A stretch of DNA of 64,000 nucleotides from Atrina japonica (GCA_030159075.1 BROG01000299.1:259501-323500), one strand, 5' to 3'; numbered from the stretch's first letter, positions 34,925-44,465 are shown. Notes: a model not told the origin generated them from the sequence alone. Program-made: numbers and translations.

Positions 34925-35097
34925 ATACTACAGTGAAATAGGCCAGTCTGCTGCAGAACGTGGTTGTATGCTTACTTTCCTGGATACTCGTGAGGAGAAA
35001 TAAAAATCTCGATTATCTCGGATTAGCCGTACAAAGTCGAGTAAAAGGTGTTTCCAACCCGAACAATTTCATTTGTAGCTCGATCTATTAGTGTTTT

Positions 35098-35180
35098 CTC
35101 ATCAACCCGTGAAAAAATGGACTCTTCTGTACATCAATGACTTAGACCAGCCTAAATGTGTATTTAGGGGTGAATGAGTT
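35098..35180. mobile_element. TTAA-type mini-MITE, group 1
   Basis: CTCATCAACCCGTGAAAAAA, core GGACTCTTCTGTACATCAAT, and ATTTAGGGGTGAATGAGTT at the right. Confidence 0.72.
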
Positions 35181-35429
35181 GAGAAAGTGTTGAACGTTGT
35201 TCTCATCAATATTGATTATGTTTTGTCATTCCATTGATTTATAACAATCTTCTGTTGGGCACCTGTATAGCAGGTGTTATGTAATTATATAGAGCACTAA
35301 AATAGTAAATAATTAACAACCGTAATATGACTTAAAACCTTGTGTATCTTTATCTGAATCCTGTGTAAAATGCTGACCGCACTCTGTATCAAAAAATCCA
35401 TACGCGTGGAAATAAACGGCTACAGTGTC

Positions 35430-35460
35430 TTTTTTTTTGGGGGGGGGGGGGGGGGGGGGG
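35430..35460 (+). repeat. T9G22 homopolymer block
   Basis: Nine T followed by 22 G, then TGTGGGG. A run this long could fold as a G-quadruplex, or could be a copy-number-uncertain assembly position. Confidence 0.9.
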
Positions 35461-35639
35461 TGTGGGGTGTTTAACGGCATAGGCCTTTTTGTAAATTTAA
35501 GCCAGATAAAATAACAGCTGTATATTGTATACTATTTTTGAGAATTTCTCAAGTAAAGGTTAGTTCGCCATAATTTGGGAACCATCGGCACAGTAACAAA
35601 CAGATTTCCCTATTTTTCAAGAATGAGTACACATCATAG

Positions 35640-36500
35640 GCGTCGGAAAGCAAATTGAAAGTGGGGGTGCTAAACCAACATAAAACACACACACGCCAGA
35701 AACGTCTGGGGACTAAGCCCCAATTTTCAACACCTATGTCTATCTTTGCAAAAAAGTGGGGGCTAAGCCTTGGTACCTTGACTTTTGACCTAGTCACCTT
35801 GACCTTAGACTTTGATCTACTTTTCCAAAACTTTAACCTTGGCTATGGTTTTTAAACTATGAGGGATAGGGCTTTGATATTTCGCATGTAGATTTCTTAT
35901 GATCAGTGCCCGAAGTCACCAAATTAACTCAGTACTCAAGCTCAACTAACTTTTCACGATTTTAAGGTAAAAACATGCAAACTTCATTCTGTAACTGGAC
36001 ATTTTTGTATATTGATGGCATACAATTGTAAATGATGATAAAAATCATTGCTCATCTGAAGAAAATTTAAGAAATATTTAAAGAATGTTTGAGTACGTAC
36101 TCAAATCTTGAGTACCGTACTCAACATATTTATCCGGGTTTTTACAGGAAAATTATGTGTGGCGCAAAAAAATATAAATTGTATATAAATGATTAAAAAT
36201 CAAAGTATGTTTCCTAATCACTAAAATCCAAAAAATAAACAATTTTACAGTCCAAATAATGAAATAAAAGTTGAGCTTGAGTAAATTTGGTGACTTCGGG
36301 CCCTGAGGTTTCATTTGGTACCTTTACTTTTGATCTAGTGACCTTGACCTTGAACTTTGATCTACTTTTCCAAAACTTTAATCTTGGCTAGAGTTTTTAA
36401 ACTATGAGGGATAGGGCTTTGATATTTCGCATGTAGATTTCTTATGGCCCAGAGCTTTCATTTGGTACCTTGATTTTTTTATCTTCCAGCCTTGACCTAG
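35640..36500 (+). repeat. Interspersed repeat with CCTTGACCTTGAACTTTGAT words, split by a MITE
   Basis: The segment at about 35770-35905 (TGACCTAGTCACCTTGACCT, then AAACTATGAGGGATAGGGCT and GATATTTCGCATGTAGATTT) recurs at 36315-36445 with few changes. A 394-bp inverted-repeat element (35908-36301) lies between them. The (C)TTGACCTTGA style repeat is common in molluscan DNA; its class is unknown to me. Confidence 0.65.
35908..36301. mobile_element. MITE with GCCCGAAGTCACCAAATT ends
   Basis: 394 bp. The left end GCCCGAAGTCACCAAATTAA and the right end AATTTGGTGACTTCGGGC are an 18-bp perfect inverted repeat, extended imperfectly by ACTCAAGCTCAAC against GTTGAGCTTGAGT. It is inserted between two similar repeat segments. 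End-like pieces also occur at about 61618-61650 and 63338-63365. No coding content. Confidence 0.85.
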
Positions 36501-37565
36501 AACTTTGATTTTTAACCTGACTGTTGAAGGAATCAAAATTAAACGGGTCAAATATGTATAATTTACACCCATTTCCGCGAGCTTTGTTGTGTTCTGGCAA
36601 CTCTTGATGTTATTGTATATAAACGTAAGCAATAAAAAGGGGGAAAATGACAAATACACAGCTAGTACAGATAATCGTTACACAATGTACTTTATCTATT
36701 CAAAATATAAAAATTTCTATTTTTGTTTTTATCTTTTCTTTTATTCATTTATATCTTTTTACTTTTTATTCAGTTTTTGAAAAGTGAAATTACTTTTTAT
36801 AATCATAGCTGGCATGATAACAAAATTTTTGACAGGAACAGCAATGGACACATATGTATCAAAAAGTGCTGGAAACTTAAAAATAATAATATTGCAATCT
36901 TTTCATGCAAAACTGGGGCCTTTTCATGAAAACAGTGATAATTAATTCTTACGTGAATTTTTAAGCTTTAGGTCTCTGTTACCATCAGCGGTTCTGACAC
37001 CCATTAAAACGGCTTCTCCTACAAGGAATCATGTCTGGTCAAACCTCATTTCCCATTACATTTTGTAACTTGAACTATCTTTTTGAAATAATTCGTTTCC
37101 AGTGTTTCCATCTTTAAGTCTGTTTTCTTAAAAATTTTCAACAATTATATTTGAATACATACATATTGACCTCCTGACATGTTTAGTTTAACCTGGTTGT
37201 TAATTAGGAAGTTACATGCATTTATTCTTGCTTAGTTAATTTTGCGAAATCATTTCCTTCTTGTTCTTAATTAGTAAACTACTCCAAGTAAAAAAATTCT
37301 GGTAATGATCGATATTATGTTGTATCTAGAAATTTTACAATCATAGAATGAAAATAAACTTTATGGATTAATCTTTAAGTCAAAGAGAGTCAGTCATGAA
37401 ATTTAAAAGAAATTGGTCAAAAACATACCCAGGAGAATATTTCAAAAAGATAATTTTACATACAAAAGTAATGACGAAATGACGTTTGTTCATAAACTTA
37501 TGGCACTAGATCTATACTATGTACAATGTATACGTAGCTAACCCAGTCTTTTCAAAAATGTTAGT
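36501..37565. other. AT-rich stretch without a gene
   Basis: No recognisable coding or RNA signal. It is the region from which the exon 1b promoter would be expected near its right end. Confidence 0.4.
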
Positions 37566-37698
37566 GTGTCGGTCGATTGCCAAGTGAAATATCAACGGGA
37601 AGTAACTCTTATGCCACAAAGCAGGTGCGCGTCGGTTGTAAGTGCTGCTGAATGGTTGTGTATTTCCCCGTTATACTTGACAAAATACATGAGTCAAC

Positions 37699-37848
37699 AT
37701 GAAACAGATTGTATCAACGTTTTACCACATAGCAATTTACGTCGTTTATACATATTCTCTGGCGTATGATGTGATTAATGTCGACCTGGGGGGAAAACTA
37801 TGGCAGAACTACGGCGGAAGGTTTAAATATTTGACATTTTTGAATCTG
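37699..37848 (+). CDS. AIG1: AIG1/ADTRP-like hydrolase, alternative first coding exon 1b
   Basis: 50 codons from ATG to donor CTG|GTATGA, phase 0. It encodes a membrane span (STFYHIAIYVVYTYSLAYDV) and a loop with LWQNYGGRFKYLTFLNL. The YGG(x)(x)KxLTF(x)xL pattern is closer to vertebrate AIG1 than exons 1a and 1c are. Thr46 is the predicted catalytic Thr. Joined to exons 2-6 it gives 235 aa, and the catalytic His then falls at position 134, the same number as in human AIG1. The donor (GTATGA) is weaker than the GTAAGT of 1a and 1c. Confidence 0.82.
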
Positions 37849-38126
37849 GTATGACTGCAGTTTAATTTAACTTTTCTACTGTATTACATCATTTCTTTTT
37901 TTTTTTAAATAATTACATCTGAACAGCATTTTTTGCACACACAAGATAAGGTTTTGTTTAGAATGTATTATTCAAACAAAACTTTATATGTCAACTTAAC
38001 CTTTGAAAATAAATCTAGGCTGTCGCGTTCTTTTAACATAACAAAGAAGGCAGTACCTATATGGGGCTAAAGGTCGCCATGTGATCATTGTTTTACTTCC
38101 GGGACATTATCTGGCCTTAGTTAGAC
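37849..38126 (+). promoter_or_regulatory. Probable promoter and 5' UTR region of exon 1c
   Basis: Only 278 bp separate exon 1b from the ATG of exon 1c, so the 1c promoter must lie here or within 1b. An ETS-type site TTTACTTCCGGGACAT sits at about 38092-38107, 20-35 bp before the start codon. No TATA box is evident. The promoter call is an inference. Confidence 0.4.
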
Positions 38127-38285
38127 ATGGACTTCTTACGGATTTTCTTTCACTTTGTCGTATTCACCATTCTGTTCTGTTCATTTGTGTACAACATCAA
38201 ATATGTAGCTATTGATCCCAAAGAGGGAGTTACGACGTATCGAGGATATGCCGGGAAGTTTAAGTATTTAACGTTCTGGTATTTT
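38127..38285 (+). CDS. AIG1: AIG1/ADTRP-like hydrolase, alternative first coding exon 1c
   Basis: 53 codons from ATG to donor TTT|GTAAGT, phase 0. It encodes a membrane span (FFHFVVFTILFCSFVYNI), a loop (AIDPKEGVTTYRGYAGK) and KFKYLTFW with Thr49 as predicted catalytic Thr. It is closely parallel to exon 1a in length and in the [18 protein letters not shown] block, so 1a and 1c look like duplicates of one another, while 1b is the divergent member. With exons 2-6 it gives 238 aa. Confidence 0.86.
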
Positions 38286-38599
38286 GTAAGTATATACGTC
38301 ACTGTATCGGGGTGTTTGTAGGCCTACGTACACGAACCGACATTGGCGACAAGGTGACAATCGGTGCACATAGTTCAGTCTTAGGATCCACACACAGACT
38401 AACGCTCGGGTGGGTAGTGGGTGATGTGACAATCGCAAGTGATTTGTTGATTTACGGAGAGCATTTCAAAATGTCATATGATTTATAAGTGTAATGAGAT
38501 CAATGTTTGTTATGTTCCCGGGGGTGTATGTGTGTGAATGTGTGCGGGCGGGGGGGGGGGGGGTGGTGGTGGGTGGTGGTGTTGTGTTGTCACAATATA

Positions 38600-38710
38600 C
38601 ATGTCACATGTTTTGTGTATGTATTAAGAGGCATGGTATTGTAAGTATATATATCTGGGTGTTCGTATGTACACAAACCAACAAGGTGACAGCCAGTGCC
38701 TGTAGTATGA
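38600..38710 (+). pseudogene. Decayed duplicate of the exon 1c donor region
   Basis: TGGTATTGTAAGTATATATA at about 38634 parallels TGGTATTTTGTAAGTATATA at the exon 1c end. The following ACACAAACCAACAAGGTGAC, AGCCAGTGCCTGTAG parallels ACACGAACCGACATTGGCGA, CAAGGTGACAATCGGTGCAC. Coding sequence for KYLTF is not recoverable upstream, so it is at most a relic of a fourth first exon. Confidence 0.5.
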
Positions 38711-39139
38711 ATGGCCGATTAAGTCACAAATGAGATGAACTAGGCCGGTAAGGCGACTTGAATTACTGAAACAAAGCTGAAACACACTTAAATTAGTAGA
38801 GAAAGATACAAATGTCAAAATATATGTTGTCTAAGTATTTAAAAAATGTAATTTGTAACATGATTTATGAGTATTTATGGATTAATTCTGAATAAATTTC
38901 CAAAACAGCACCGAAATACACTAAAGTTACCGAAACAGACCGAAAAACACCACACTTACTGGAGCAAGATACAAATGTTGTAGTATAATATATGTTTCGG
39001 TAAAACGTCCGACCCAACTAGGCCTATCGTGGTTGCCACTTTCATAATAAAATATGCGAAAATATGTGATAAAACATACTTTTATCATAAAAGAGGTCAT
39101 TGTGTTAATTCTGACCCATTTGTGACAAAATACAGCCTT

Positions 39140-39270
39140 TTATAACAAAGTTCAGTCTTAAGATCCATACACAGGCTAACACTCAGGGTGGGGTTTGTGG
39201 TGGGGCAATCATGTCATGGCATTTGGTAATGGTGGATTTGTTTATTTACGGAGAGCACTTCAAAATGTCC
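39140..39270 (+). repeat. Second downstream copy of the post-1c segment
   Basis: AGTTCAGTCTTAAGATCCAT, CACAGGCTAACACTCAGG and TTACGGAGAGCACTTCAAAA parallel AGTTCAGTCTTAGGATCCAC and TTACGGAGAGCATTTCAAAA at about 38365-38475. Confidence 0.75.
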
Positions 39271-40313
39271 GAGTAGTGCTAAGAGAAAAATGTTCCCGTG
39301 GGGATGTAACTTGGATGGCTCCCACAATGTACGTGTCTTTAGTATATGTGGAAGTTCTTTTGACCCCCTCCCAACCCACACGCACTCATTGATTGTAAAC
39401 TAATGAAGCGTTACATTGTGTACTACATAATTAAAAGATTTATAATAGTATATTAATAATATCAACTTGAATGAGTCAAATATTTCCTGTATTAATTAAT
39501 AATTTACCAAATAATCGATGAGAACATATAATTACTATTATAAAAATATAGAAATGTTTCATTCCAAAATCGGGTAGTCATAGGGGAATCCCGATCCAAC
39601 ATTAGCTCTGACTATAGTCCTGTAACACAGGAACTTGCATGGTGGGTGGTGATATTTATATCTTCTTTTTTTTTTCTTTTTTTTTTTAATAATTCTTAAT
39701 TTACAAATCAGTTTTCTACTGGACAAGACAGAAACATGGCATGACATTCACAAAACATCAACACATACATACATATAAGTAACTGTATAAACACTAATTT
39801 TTTCACATTTTCGGAAAAACAAAAAATGAAAATATCAGCATGAAAATAACAGGATAATCATTTAATGTGAAGGCATATACCAGTACATATACATGTATTA
39901 TTAATTATAGGACTAGCTAACCCTATACATGTACATATACATGTAGATGTTGTACTGATAGTGTGTACATTGTACATATATGTACAATGTACCAATTCTT
40001 TACATGTATTTGTGTATATTTTGAAAGGCAACAGTGTACTGGTACCACTAGAAGCCACGTTTGCTTGAGGACATCATGTACTGTAAATTATTTTTGTATC
40101 AAACATTTAGAGTGTGTGATTTATGATAATATCTTGTTCTCTGTATGGATGATTTAATTTCATTTTGTATATAATATACGTATCTATGTAATCTATCTAA
40201 AAAGACTGGGCCTAGTTGAAAACGAGCTTTTTATTGACTATAAGAAAAATATTTTTATCTTCGTTTATTTATAGATTGATCAGCTACCTGTTCATATGTA
40301 CATGTACTTGTAT

Positions 40314-40501
40314 TACAGTGAAATTTATATAATGACCTCCTTAGGGACACAAGAAAATTGGTCTTTATAGGGAGGTGATCTTTATATATAGATGTTGATT
40401 TGTACACAAATGGTACTACATATGTATTGGGGACAGCAAAGAAAACAGTCTTTGTGACCAGGTGGTCTTAATACACAGGTGGTTGCTAAAGCAGGTTTTA
40501 C
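40314..40501. mobile_element. MITE with TACAGT ends (GACCACCTGGTCACAAAGAC type)
   Basis: The left end TACAGTGAAATTTATATAAT and the right end AGCAGGTTTTACA are short imperfect inverted repeats. Interior GTGACCAGGTGGTC and GTACACAAATGGTACTA recur, inverted, in the copy at 44900-45106. A fragment lies at 43113-43203. Confidence 0.72.
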
Positions 40502-40564
40502 ATTAGTTGTATATTGCATACATGTACATGTATATTAATTGCATAGGAGACGTCATATTTATTA

Positions 40565-40652
40565 TTAACTCATCAACCCTTGAAAAATAATGGACTCTTC
40601 TGTAAATCAATGACAGGTCGGCTCAAATGTGTCTTTAGGGGTGAATTAGTTA
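40565..40652. mobile_element. TTAA-ended mini-MITE, group 1
   Basis: TTAACTCATCAACCCTTGAA, core AATGGACTCTTCTGTAAATC, and TTTAGGGGTGAATTAGTTA. Confidence 0.75.
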
Positions 40653-40943
40653 CTGAAAGATAAACTATTTCAAACATTTTACTTTTACAAATGTAGTATT
40701 TCTGTGGACAAATGTCTCAGATTGGGTAGATCACTCAGGGTTGGCAAGTGTGGAAAGTGAAAATAGGTGTTTGTGTGTGTGTGGGGGGGGGGGGGGGGGA
40801 ATTAGAGGGCAGCGGGATTTGTTTGTATCAGCATACTTGCAAACATATGAAAATTTTCAAGGGGAAGATCGCGTACGGCTAAAATTTTCAGCGTTGAGCC
40901 AGACTGTGTTCTGTTGTTGTAGAGGTGAAATGAATATCAGAAT

Positions 40944-41039
40944 TTAATGTTTTCAACACTAAATATTACAATAGACTGGTCTAAGGCAATAAGAAAGAGC
41001 ATACCATTGAGATATTTAAGGGTGAAATACTTGGTAATT
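40944..41039. mobile_element. Mini-MITE, group 2, worn copy
   Basis: TTTTCAACACTAAATATTAC, AATAGACTGGTCTAAGGCAA and GAGCATACCATTGAGATATT match group 2 interiors. The ends have lost the perfect TTAACCC. Confidence 0.6.
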
Positions 41040-41070
41040 AAATATTCATGATAAACTATCAATTCATATA

Positions 41071-41264
41071 CAGTGGAATCTCATAATGGCAAAATCGGAT
41101 GAGTCAAAATTCCGGATATTTTAAGGTTGTACAGCCAGTCCAGATTTTTATGGATAGAAAAAAAAATGCTAATTAAAAATTTTGTTTATCTCAAATTCTG
41201 GACATCTTGAAGTAATAAGGACAGTCCCATGAATTTCGAGATAATAATGAGATTCTACTGTATT
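41071..41264. mobile_element. MITE with ATACAGTGGAATCTCAT ends
   Basis: 194 bp. ATACAGTGGAATCTCATAAT at the left is the inverse of TAATGAGATTCTACTGTAT at the right, a 17-bp inverted repeat with one mismatch, flanked by TA. The style is Tc1/mariner-like and it has no coding content. Confidence 0.8.
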
Positions 41265-41405
41265 TGAATATTTGCCTTTTCTACAATGCATATTATTTCT
41301 TCCATTCTCTTGGTTACATTATTTAATAGTGAAAGGTGTCTTGAGAGATTACCATTGTGAATGAACTCCTGTCTTAGGACACTACAATTAAAACACGCTT
41401 CTGAT

Positions 41406-41593
41406 AACCCATCCATCCCTGAAGTCACATTTAGACTCATCTAAATCAATAGATAGCATGGTCTACTTTCAAAATTCAGGTGTGTGCAAGTTAAATGTAG
41501 ATTCAAAATCATACACTCCCTAATTCTGATAGTGGACTTTACCATTCTTTGAAATGGGTGAGTTCAAATCTGGCTACAGGGTCCAAGGAGTTA
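41406..41593. mobile_element. Mini-MITE, group 3
   Basis: AACCCATCCATCCCTGAAGT at the left and CTGGCTACAGGGTCCAAGGA before GTTAA at the right. Interior GACTTTACCATTCTTTGAAA and ATCAATAGATAGCATGGTCT are shared with the other two group 3 copies. Confidence 0.65.
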
Positions 41594-41747
41594 AATGAAC
41601 CTCTGTGGGGTGATTATCTATCTCAAGATGCCACATTGTTGTGGCAGAATGGGTGGTCTCTTAAGTTGGGTTCCATTGTATGGTAAGAGTTTATTATTTG
41701 CCATTTGGATACTGACATATAAAATGTTTTGTTTGAATTTTTGACAG

Positions 41748-41894
41748 ATTTTACAGACAGTTTATTTTGGATTATGCGTTGCCAATGACCTTTGTGGATC
41801 AAACGTACGACCCTCACAAAAAGGTCAAACAAGGTCAAGGTTACAGAGATGGCGAGATTACTTACTGGCTACATTAGTATTCCCATTAGGAATG
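41748..41894 (+). CDS. AIG1: AIG1/ADTRP-like hydrolase, shared exon 2
   Basis: 147 nt, 49 codons, phase 0 at both ends (acceptor TTTTTGACAG, donor ATG|GTAAGT). It encodes ILQTVYFGLCVANDLCG, the second membrane span, then a basic loop (SQKGQTRSRLQRWRDY) and LLATLVFPLGM starting span three. QTVYFGLCV and WRDYLLATLVFPLG match the family pattern recalled for AIG1 (QAVFFGICV and RDWMLAVLAFPVG). Every first exon can join it without changing frame. Confidence 0.92.
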
Positions 41895-42365
41895 GTAAGT
41901 ATATGTATGTAGATTTGCAGTAGAGCTTTCTTGATGTTTCGAACTATTGACAAAGTCCCAATTATTTAGTTACATGTATTCAACGCTTCTTATAAATGAT
42001 TTATAATTCAAACCTTTTGACTCAAATTTCTCAATGTTTTAAAATTTTTTATGAACAGTTTATATTTTGAACTTTTATGAGTCGAATTTCTCGATGTTTT
42101 GATTAAAATTTTGGGCCCATTTATATAAAAACATAAAATATTTGTACAAATAATTCGTAGTAAAAATTAACATGTGCCTCATGACAATTTTTCTCCTTCT
42201 CATAATCACTTGATGTTTTAACATAACAAAAATTAAGATATTTTCAGCATTGAGTACTAGATATCATATATATAATTATTATATACCCTACTTTCGTTTT
42301 CCATTCTCTTAACATCAGATGAAAAGATGCAATATCCTACCCAGGCCACAAAATAACAGAATTCA

Positions 42366-42426
42366 TCGTAACCCATTTACAGGTTACGCTAAAAGGAATG
42401 ACGATAGGCGTAACCTGTAGGTTATG
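42366..42426. repeat. Hairpin-forming inverted repeat
   Basis: AACCCATTTACAGGTTACGC pairs with GCGTAACCTGTAGGTTA across a loop of about 18 bp. This may be a small MITE or the core of one. Confidence 0.75.
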
Positions 42427-42536
42427 ATAGCAATAATGAAGACTTGATAATGAAATTCATCGAAAACGAAAAAGAGGTTGCATGATTTGTATTTGTCATA
42501 ACTTCCATGTAACCTGAACAATCACTTCCATGTTTT

Positions 42537-42811
42537 TATGTCCCCGGCCTGAAAGATCAGCCGGGGGCATCTAGTGTTTGGATCGTCCGTCTGTCTGTCC
42601 GTAATTCCATCTTACTTCTGTGCCGCTTACGTATAAAGTGCAATATTTCAAGTTTGGATTGTGATACAGTAACCAAACTTGGAATATGTTCATCTAAGGG
42701 TTGCTCACACTTCACTGACATCACATGCCCCTGGGGGTAGGGTAAAAATGTTGGACATTGCAATATTTAAATTATACATATTATTTGCCATCATAGAAAT
42801 TTGTGAAGACT

Positions 42812-42846
<35 letters not shown>

Positions 42847-42850
42847 ATGA
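42537..42850. mobile_element. Interspersed element with CCGGGGGCATCTAGTGTTTG
   Basis: Starts with GGCCTGAAAGATCAGCCGGG, then GTCCGTCTGTCTGTCCG, and ends TGGGGGCATTTGTGTTTCAC, AAACACATCTTG. I recall this as a very common non-autonomous element of bivalve genomes. Its class is unresolved and it contains no gene. Confidence 0.65.
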
Positions 42851-43015
42851 TCTGCTACCATATATGCCTGGGACTGGTTTTGAGGTTAGTGTAACATCAT
42901 GTTATGAATGAGGTTACATCATTGTGTGACTTTATATGAGGAACTTCATTCATAGTAAATATAAACACTGTCTAGATTAACACTGAGTCAGTGGGTGTAA
43001 ATATTGTTGCACTGT

Positions 43016-43110
43016 TTTTTGTTTGAAATATTTACGCCCTCGTTCTTGGCGTGGAGAAGTACCTTGCGAGCTTGGTCTTTTGCCGCGTCAAGAACTCTGC
43101 AGCTGCAGCT
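43016..43110 (-). other. Coding-like stretch of unknown origin (minus)
   Basis: The minus-strand frame reads [20 protein letters not shown] followed by GVNISNKK, using varied non-AT codons unlike the surrounding intron. It may be a fragment of a retrocopied or transposed gene. I do not recognise the family, and the flanking part is MITE. Confidence 0.3.
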
Positions 43111-43264
43111 GCTTAATGACCACCTGGTCACAAAGACCATTTTTTGCTTTCTTGTGTCCCTGAAAAGGTCATTATATATAGAAGTTTCCCTGTATACAGT
43201 CAATAACCTATACTTATATTCACGGGTTTATTTGATGATTAATGATTGTTTTATTTCTTTTCAG

Positions 43265-43366
43265 TTCGTTGTATTATCATTTTGGGGAATTTACGCGATT
43301 GATAGAGAACTCGTTTATCCAAAAAGCTTAGACGCAATCATTCCATCGTGGCTAAATCATGTTATG
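43265..43366 (+). CDS. AIG1: AIG1/ADTRP-like hydrolase, shared exon 3
   Basis: 102 nt, 34 codons, phase 0 at both ends (acceptor TTTCTTTTCAG, donor ATG|GTGAGT). It encodes [20 protein letters not shown] and [13 protein letters not shown]. The IYAxDRExxYPK block and the WLNHxM end are highly characteristic of AIG1/ADTRP proteins. The His in WLNH is conserved but is not the proposed catalytic His, which follows three residues later in exon 4. Confidence 0.93.
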
Positions 43367-43439
43367 GTGAGTTTTCAAGGTTATGTCAGTCAAGTGCTAG
43401 AGATAACAGATCAGTCATGTTGCCTTCAGTTTCTCTATT

Positions 43440-43653
43440 ACCTCGTCATACCCCTGTGGTCACATTTAGACTCACCCGAATCAGTAACTGTAGAGTCTAT
43501 TGTCCAAATTCAAGGGTGAACAAGTTAATATTGAATGTGAAATTATTTTGAAATTTGGATTCTAATTACAAACTCCTGAATTCTGACAATGGACTTTACC
43601 ATTCTTTGAAATGGATGAGTCCAAATGTGGCTACAGGGAGTCAAAGAGTTAAG
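43440..43653. mobile_element. Mini-MITE, group 3, longest copy
   Basis: CCTCGTCATACCCCTGTGGT at the left and GGCTACAGGGAGTCAAAGAG before TTAA at the right. Shares GACTTTACCATTCTTTGAAA and GGATGAGTCCAAATGTGG with the other group 3 copies. Confidence 0.65.
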
Positions 43654-43849
43654 ATATACTTTCTCATTAACAATATTTCAGAGTCATAGAAAGCTGTGTA
43701 AATAAATAAAGAATCTGAGTAACTGTCACTTCTATTGGGTGAATTTATTTGATATGTATTCAATCTCCATCAATGTAAATAACTTGGAAAAGATATTTCA
43801 AAAACATTTAGGCAAAATGCGTGATGTTTCATTTTCAAAATACTGAGAC

Positions 43850-44465
43850 CACTTGCAGTGGTCTTACTAGTAGAGAGCTGGCCTGGCTCAGTCGGTTGCG
43901 TGCTCGACTCTTGATCGTGAAGTTGTGAGTTTGAGTCCAGCTGGCGGCATGTTGGTTTCTTGTCTTTCGGTTGAGACAGTAAAAATCGAGGTCCAGTGTC
44001 ACAGTAGGTGTCGGCACGTTAAAGAACTCTCACTGCTCAATGGCCATAAGTGCTGAGCATATGCCAAAAATTTGAAGCCCTTCACCGGCATTTGGTGACG
44101 TCTCCATGTAAGTGAAAGATTCTTGAGTGGGACGTTAAACAACAATAAACAAACAAACTTACTAGTAGAGTGTTTGACTTGAATGGGTAAGGTCACAGGT
44201 CATACCGACATACCAAAGACTTTGAAAAATGGTAGTGACTTTTTTTTTCCCAAGCGCTTCCCATACAAAGTGAAAGTCATGGGTCTTTAGGATGAGGCTA
44301 GAAACTGTGGTCCCATGTTGTGCATGGTAGACGTGGCACTGAGAAGAACCCCCACTGCATTGGCCTTAGTACATAGCACAGGTCTAAATTTGTGGCACTT
44401 TTCCTTGTGACATCTCCCAATATCAGTGTAAAACATCAACATGATCAACGAAACTAAAATCCAAA
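43850..44465 (+). mobile_element. Family B SINE, interrupted copy
   Basis: The head begins at about 43855 (GCAGTGGTCTTACTAGTAGAG), is split by the family A SINE, and resumes at 44158. The body then has ACATACCAAAGACTTTGAAA, AAGCGCTTCCCATACAAAGT, AACCCCCACTGCATTGGCCT and CATAGCACAGGTC, parallel to the complete copy at 8439-8707. It carries an extra stretch around 44280-44330. Confidence 0.78.
43877..44157 (+). mobile_element. tRNA-derived SINE, family A, copy 4 (nested)
   Basis: Full-length. Head with A-box TGGCTCAGTCGGTTGCG and B-box GAGTTTGAGTCC, body with GTGTCGGCACGTTAAAGAAC and GGCATTTGGTGACGTCTCC, tail ACGTTAAACAACAATAAAC. It is flanked by a perfect 13-bp duplication CTTACTAGTAGAG (43863-43875 and 44158-44170), so it inserted into a pre-existing family B copy. 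Confidence 0.92.

Larger units (their letters stand above)
31046..37698 (+). other. Interval between alternative first exons 1a and 1b
   Basis: Non-coding for the 1a transcript. It contains AT tracts, a three-copy 205-bp repeat (31197-31893), a (GT)n run (34264-34294), a palindromic MITE (34715-34924), a group 1 mini-MITE (35098-35180), a G22 run, and a repeat with a nested MITE (35650-36460). No other gene is recognised. A 36-codon frame with a good start context at 32607-32717 is noted among the findings. Confidence 0.6.
38286..41747 (+). other. Intron between exon 1c and shared exon 2
   Basis: Contains decayed duplications of the exon 1c donor region (about 38600-38710 and 39140-39270), a G-rich block near 38548-38565, an A/T-run at 39664-39688 and a CAGT-ended MITE at 40314-40501. 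It also has a group 1 mini-MITE (40565-40652), a G-run near 40783-40799, a group 2 mini-MITE (40944-41039), a TA-ended MITE (41071-41264) and a group 3 element (41406-41593). Confidence 0.7.
41895..43264 (+). other. Intron 2 of the AIG1-like gene
   Basis: Contains a truncated CAGTAG-type MITE (41922-42140), a hairpin (42366-42426), a repeat with CCGGGGGCATCTAGTGTTTG (42537-42850) and a fragment of the GACCACCTGGTC MITE (43113-43203). It ends TTTCTTTTCAG. Confidence 0.75.
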
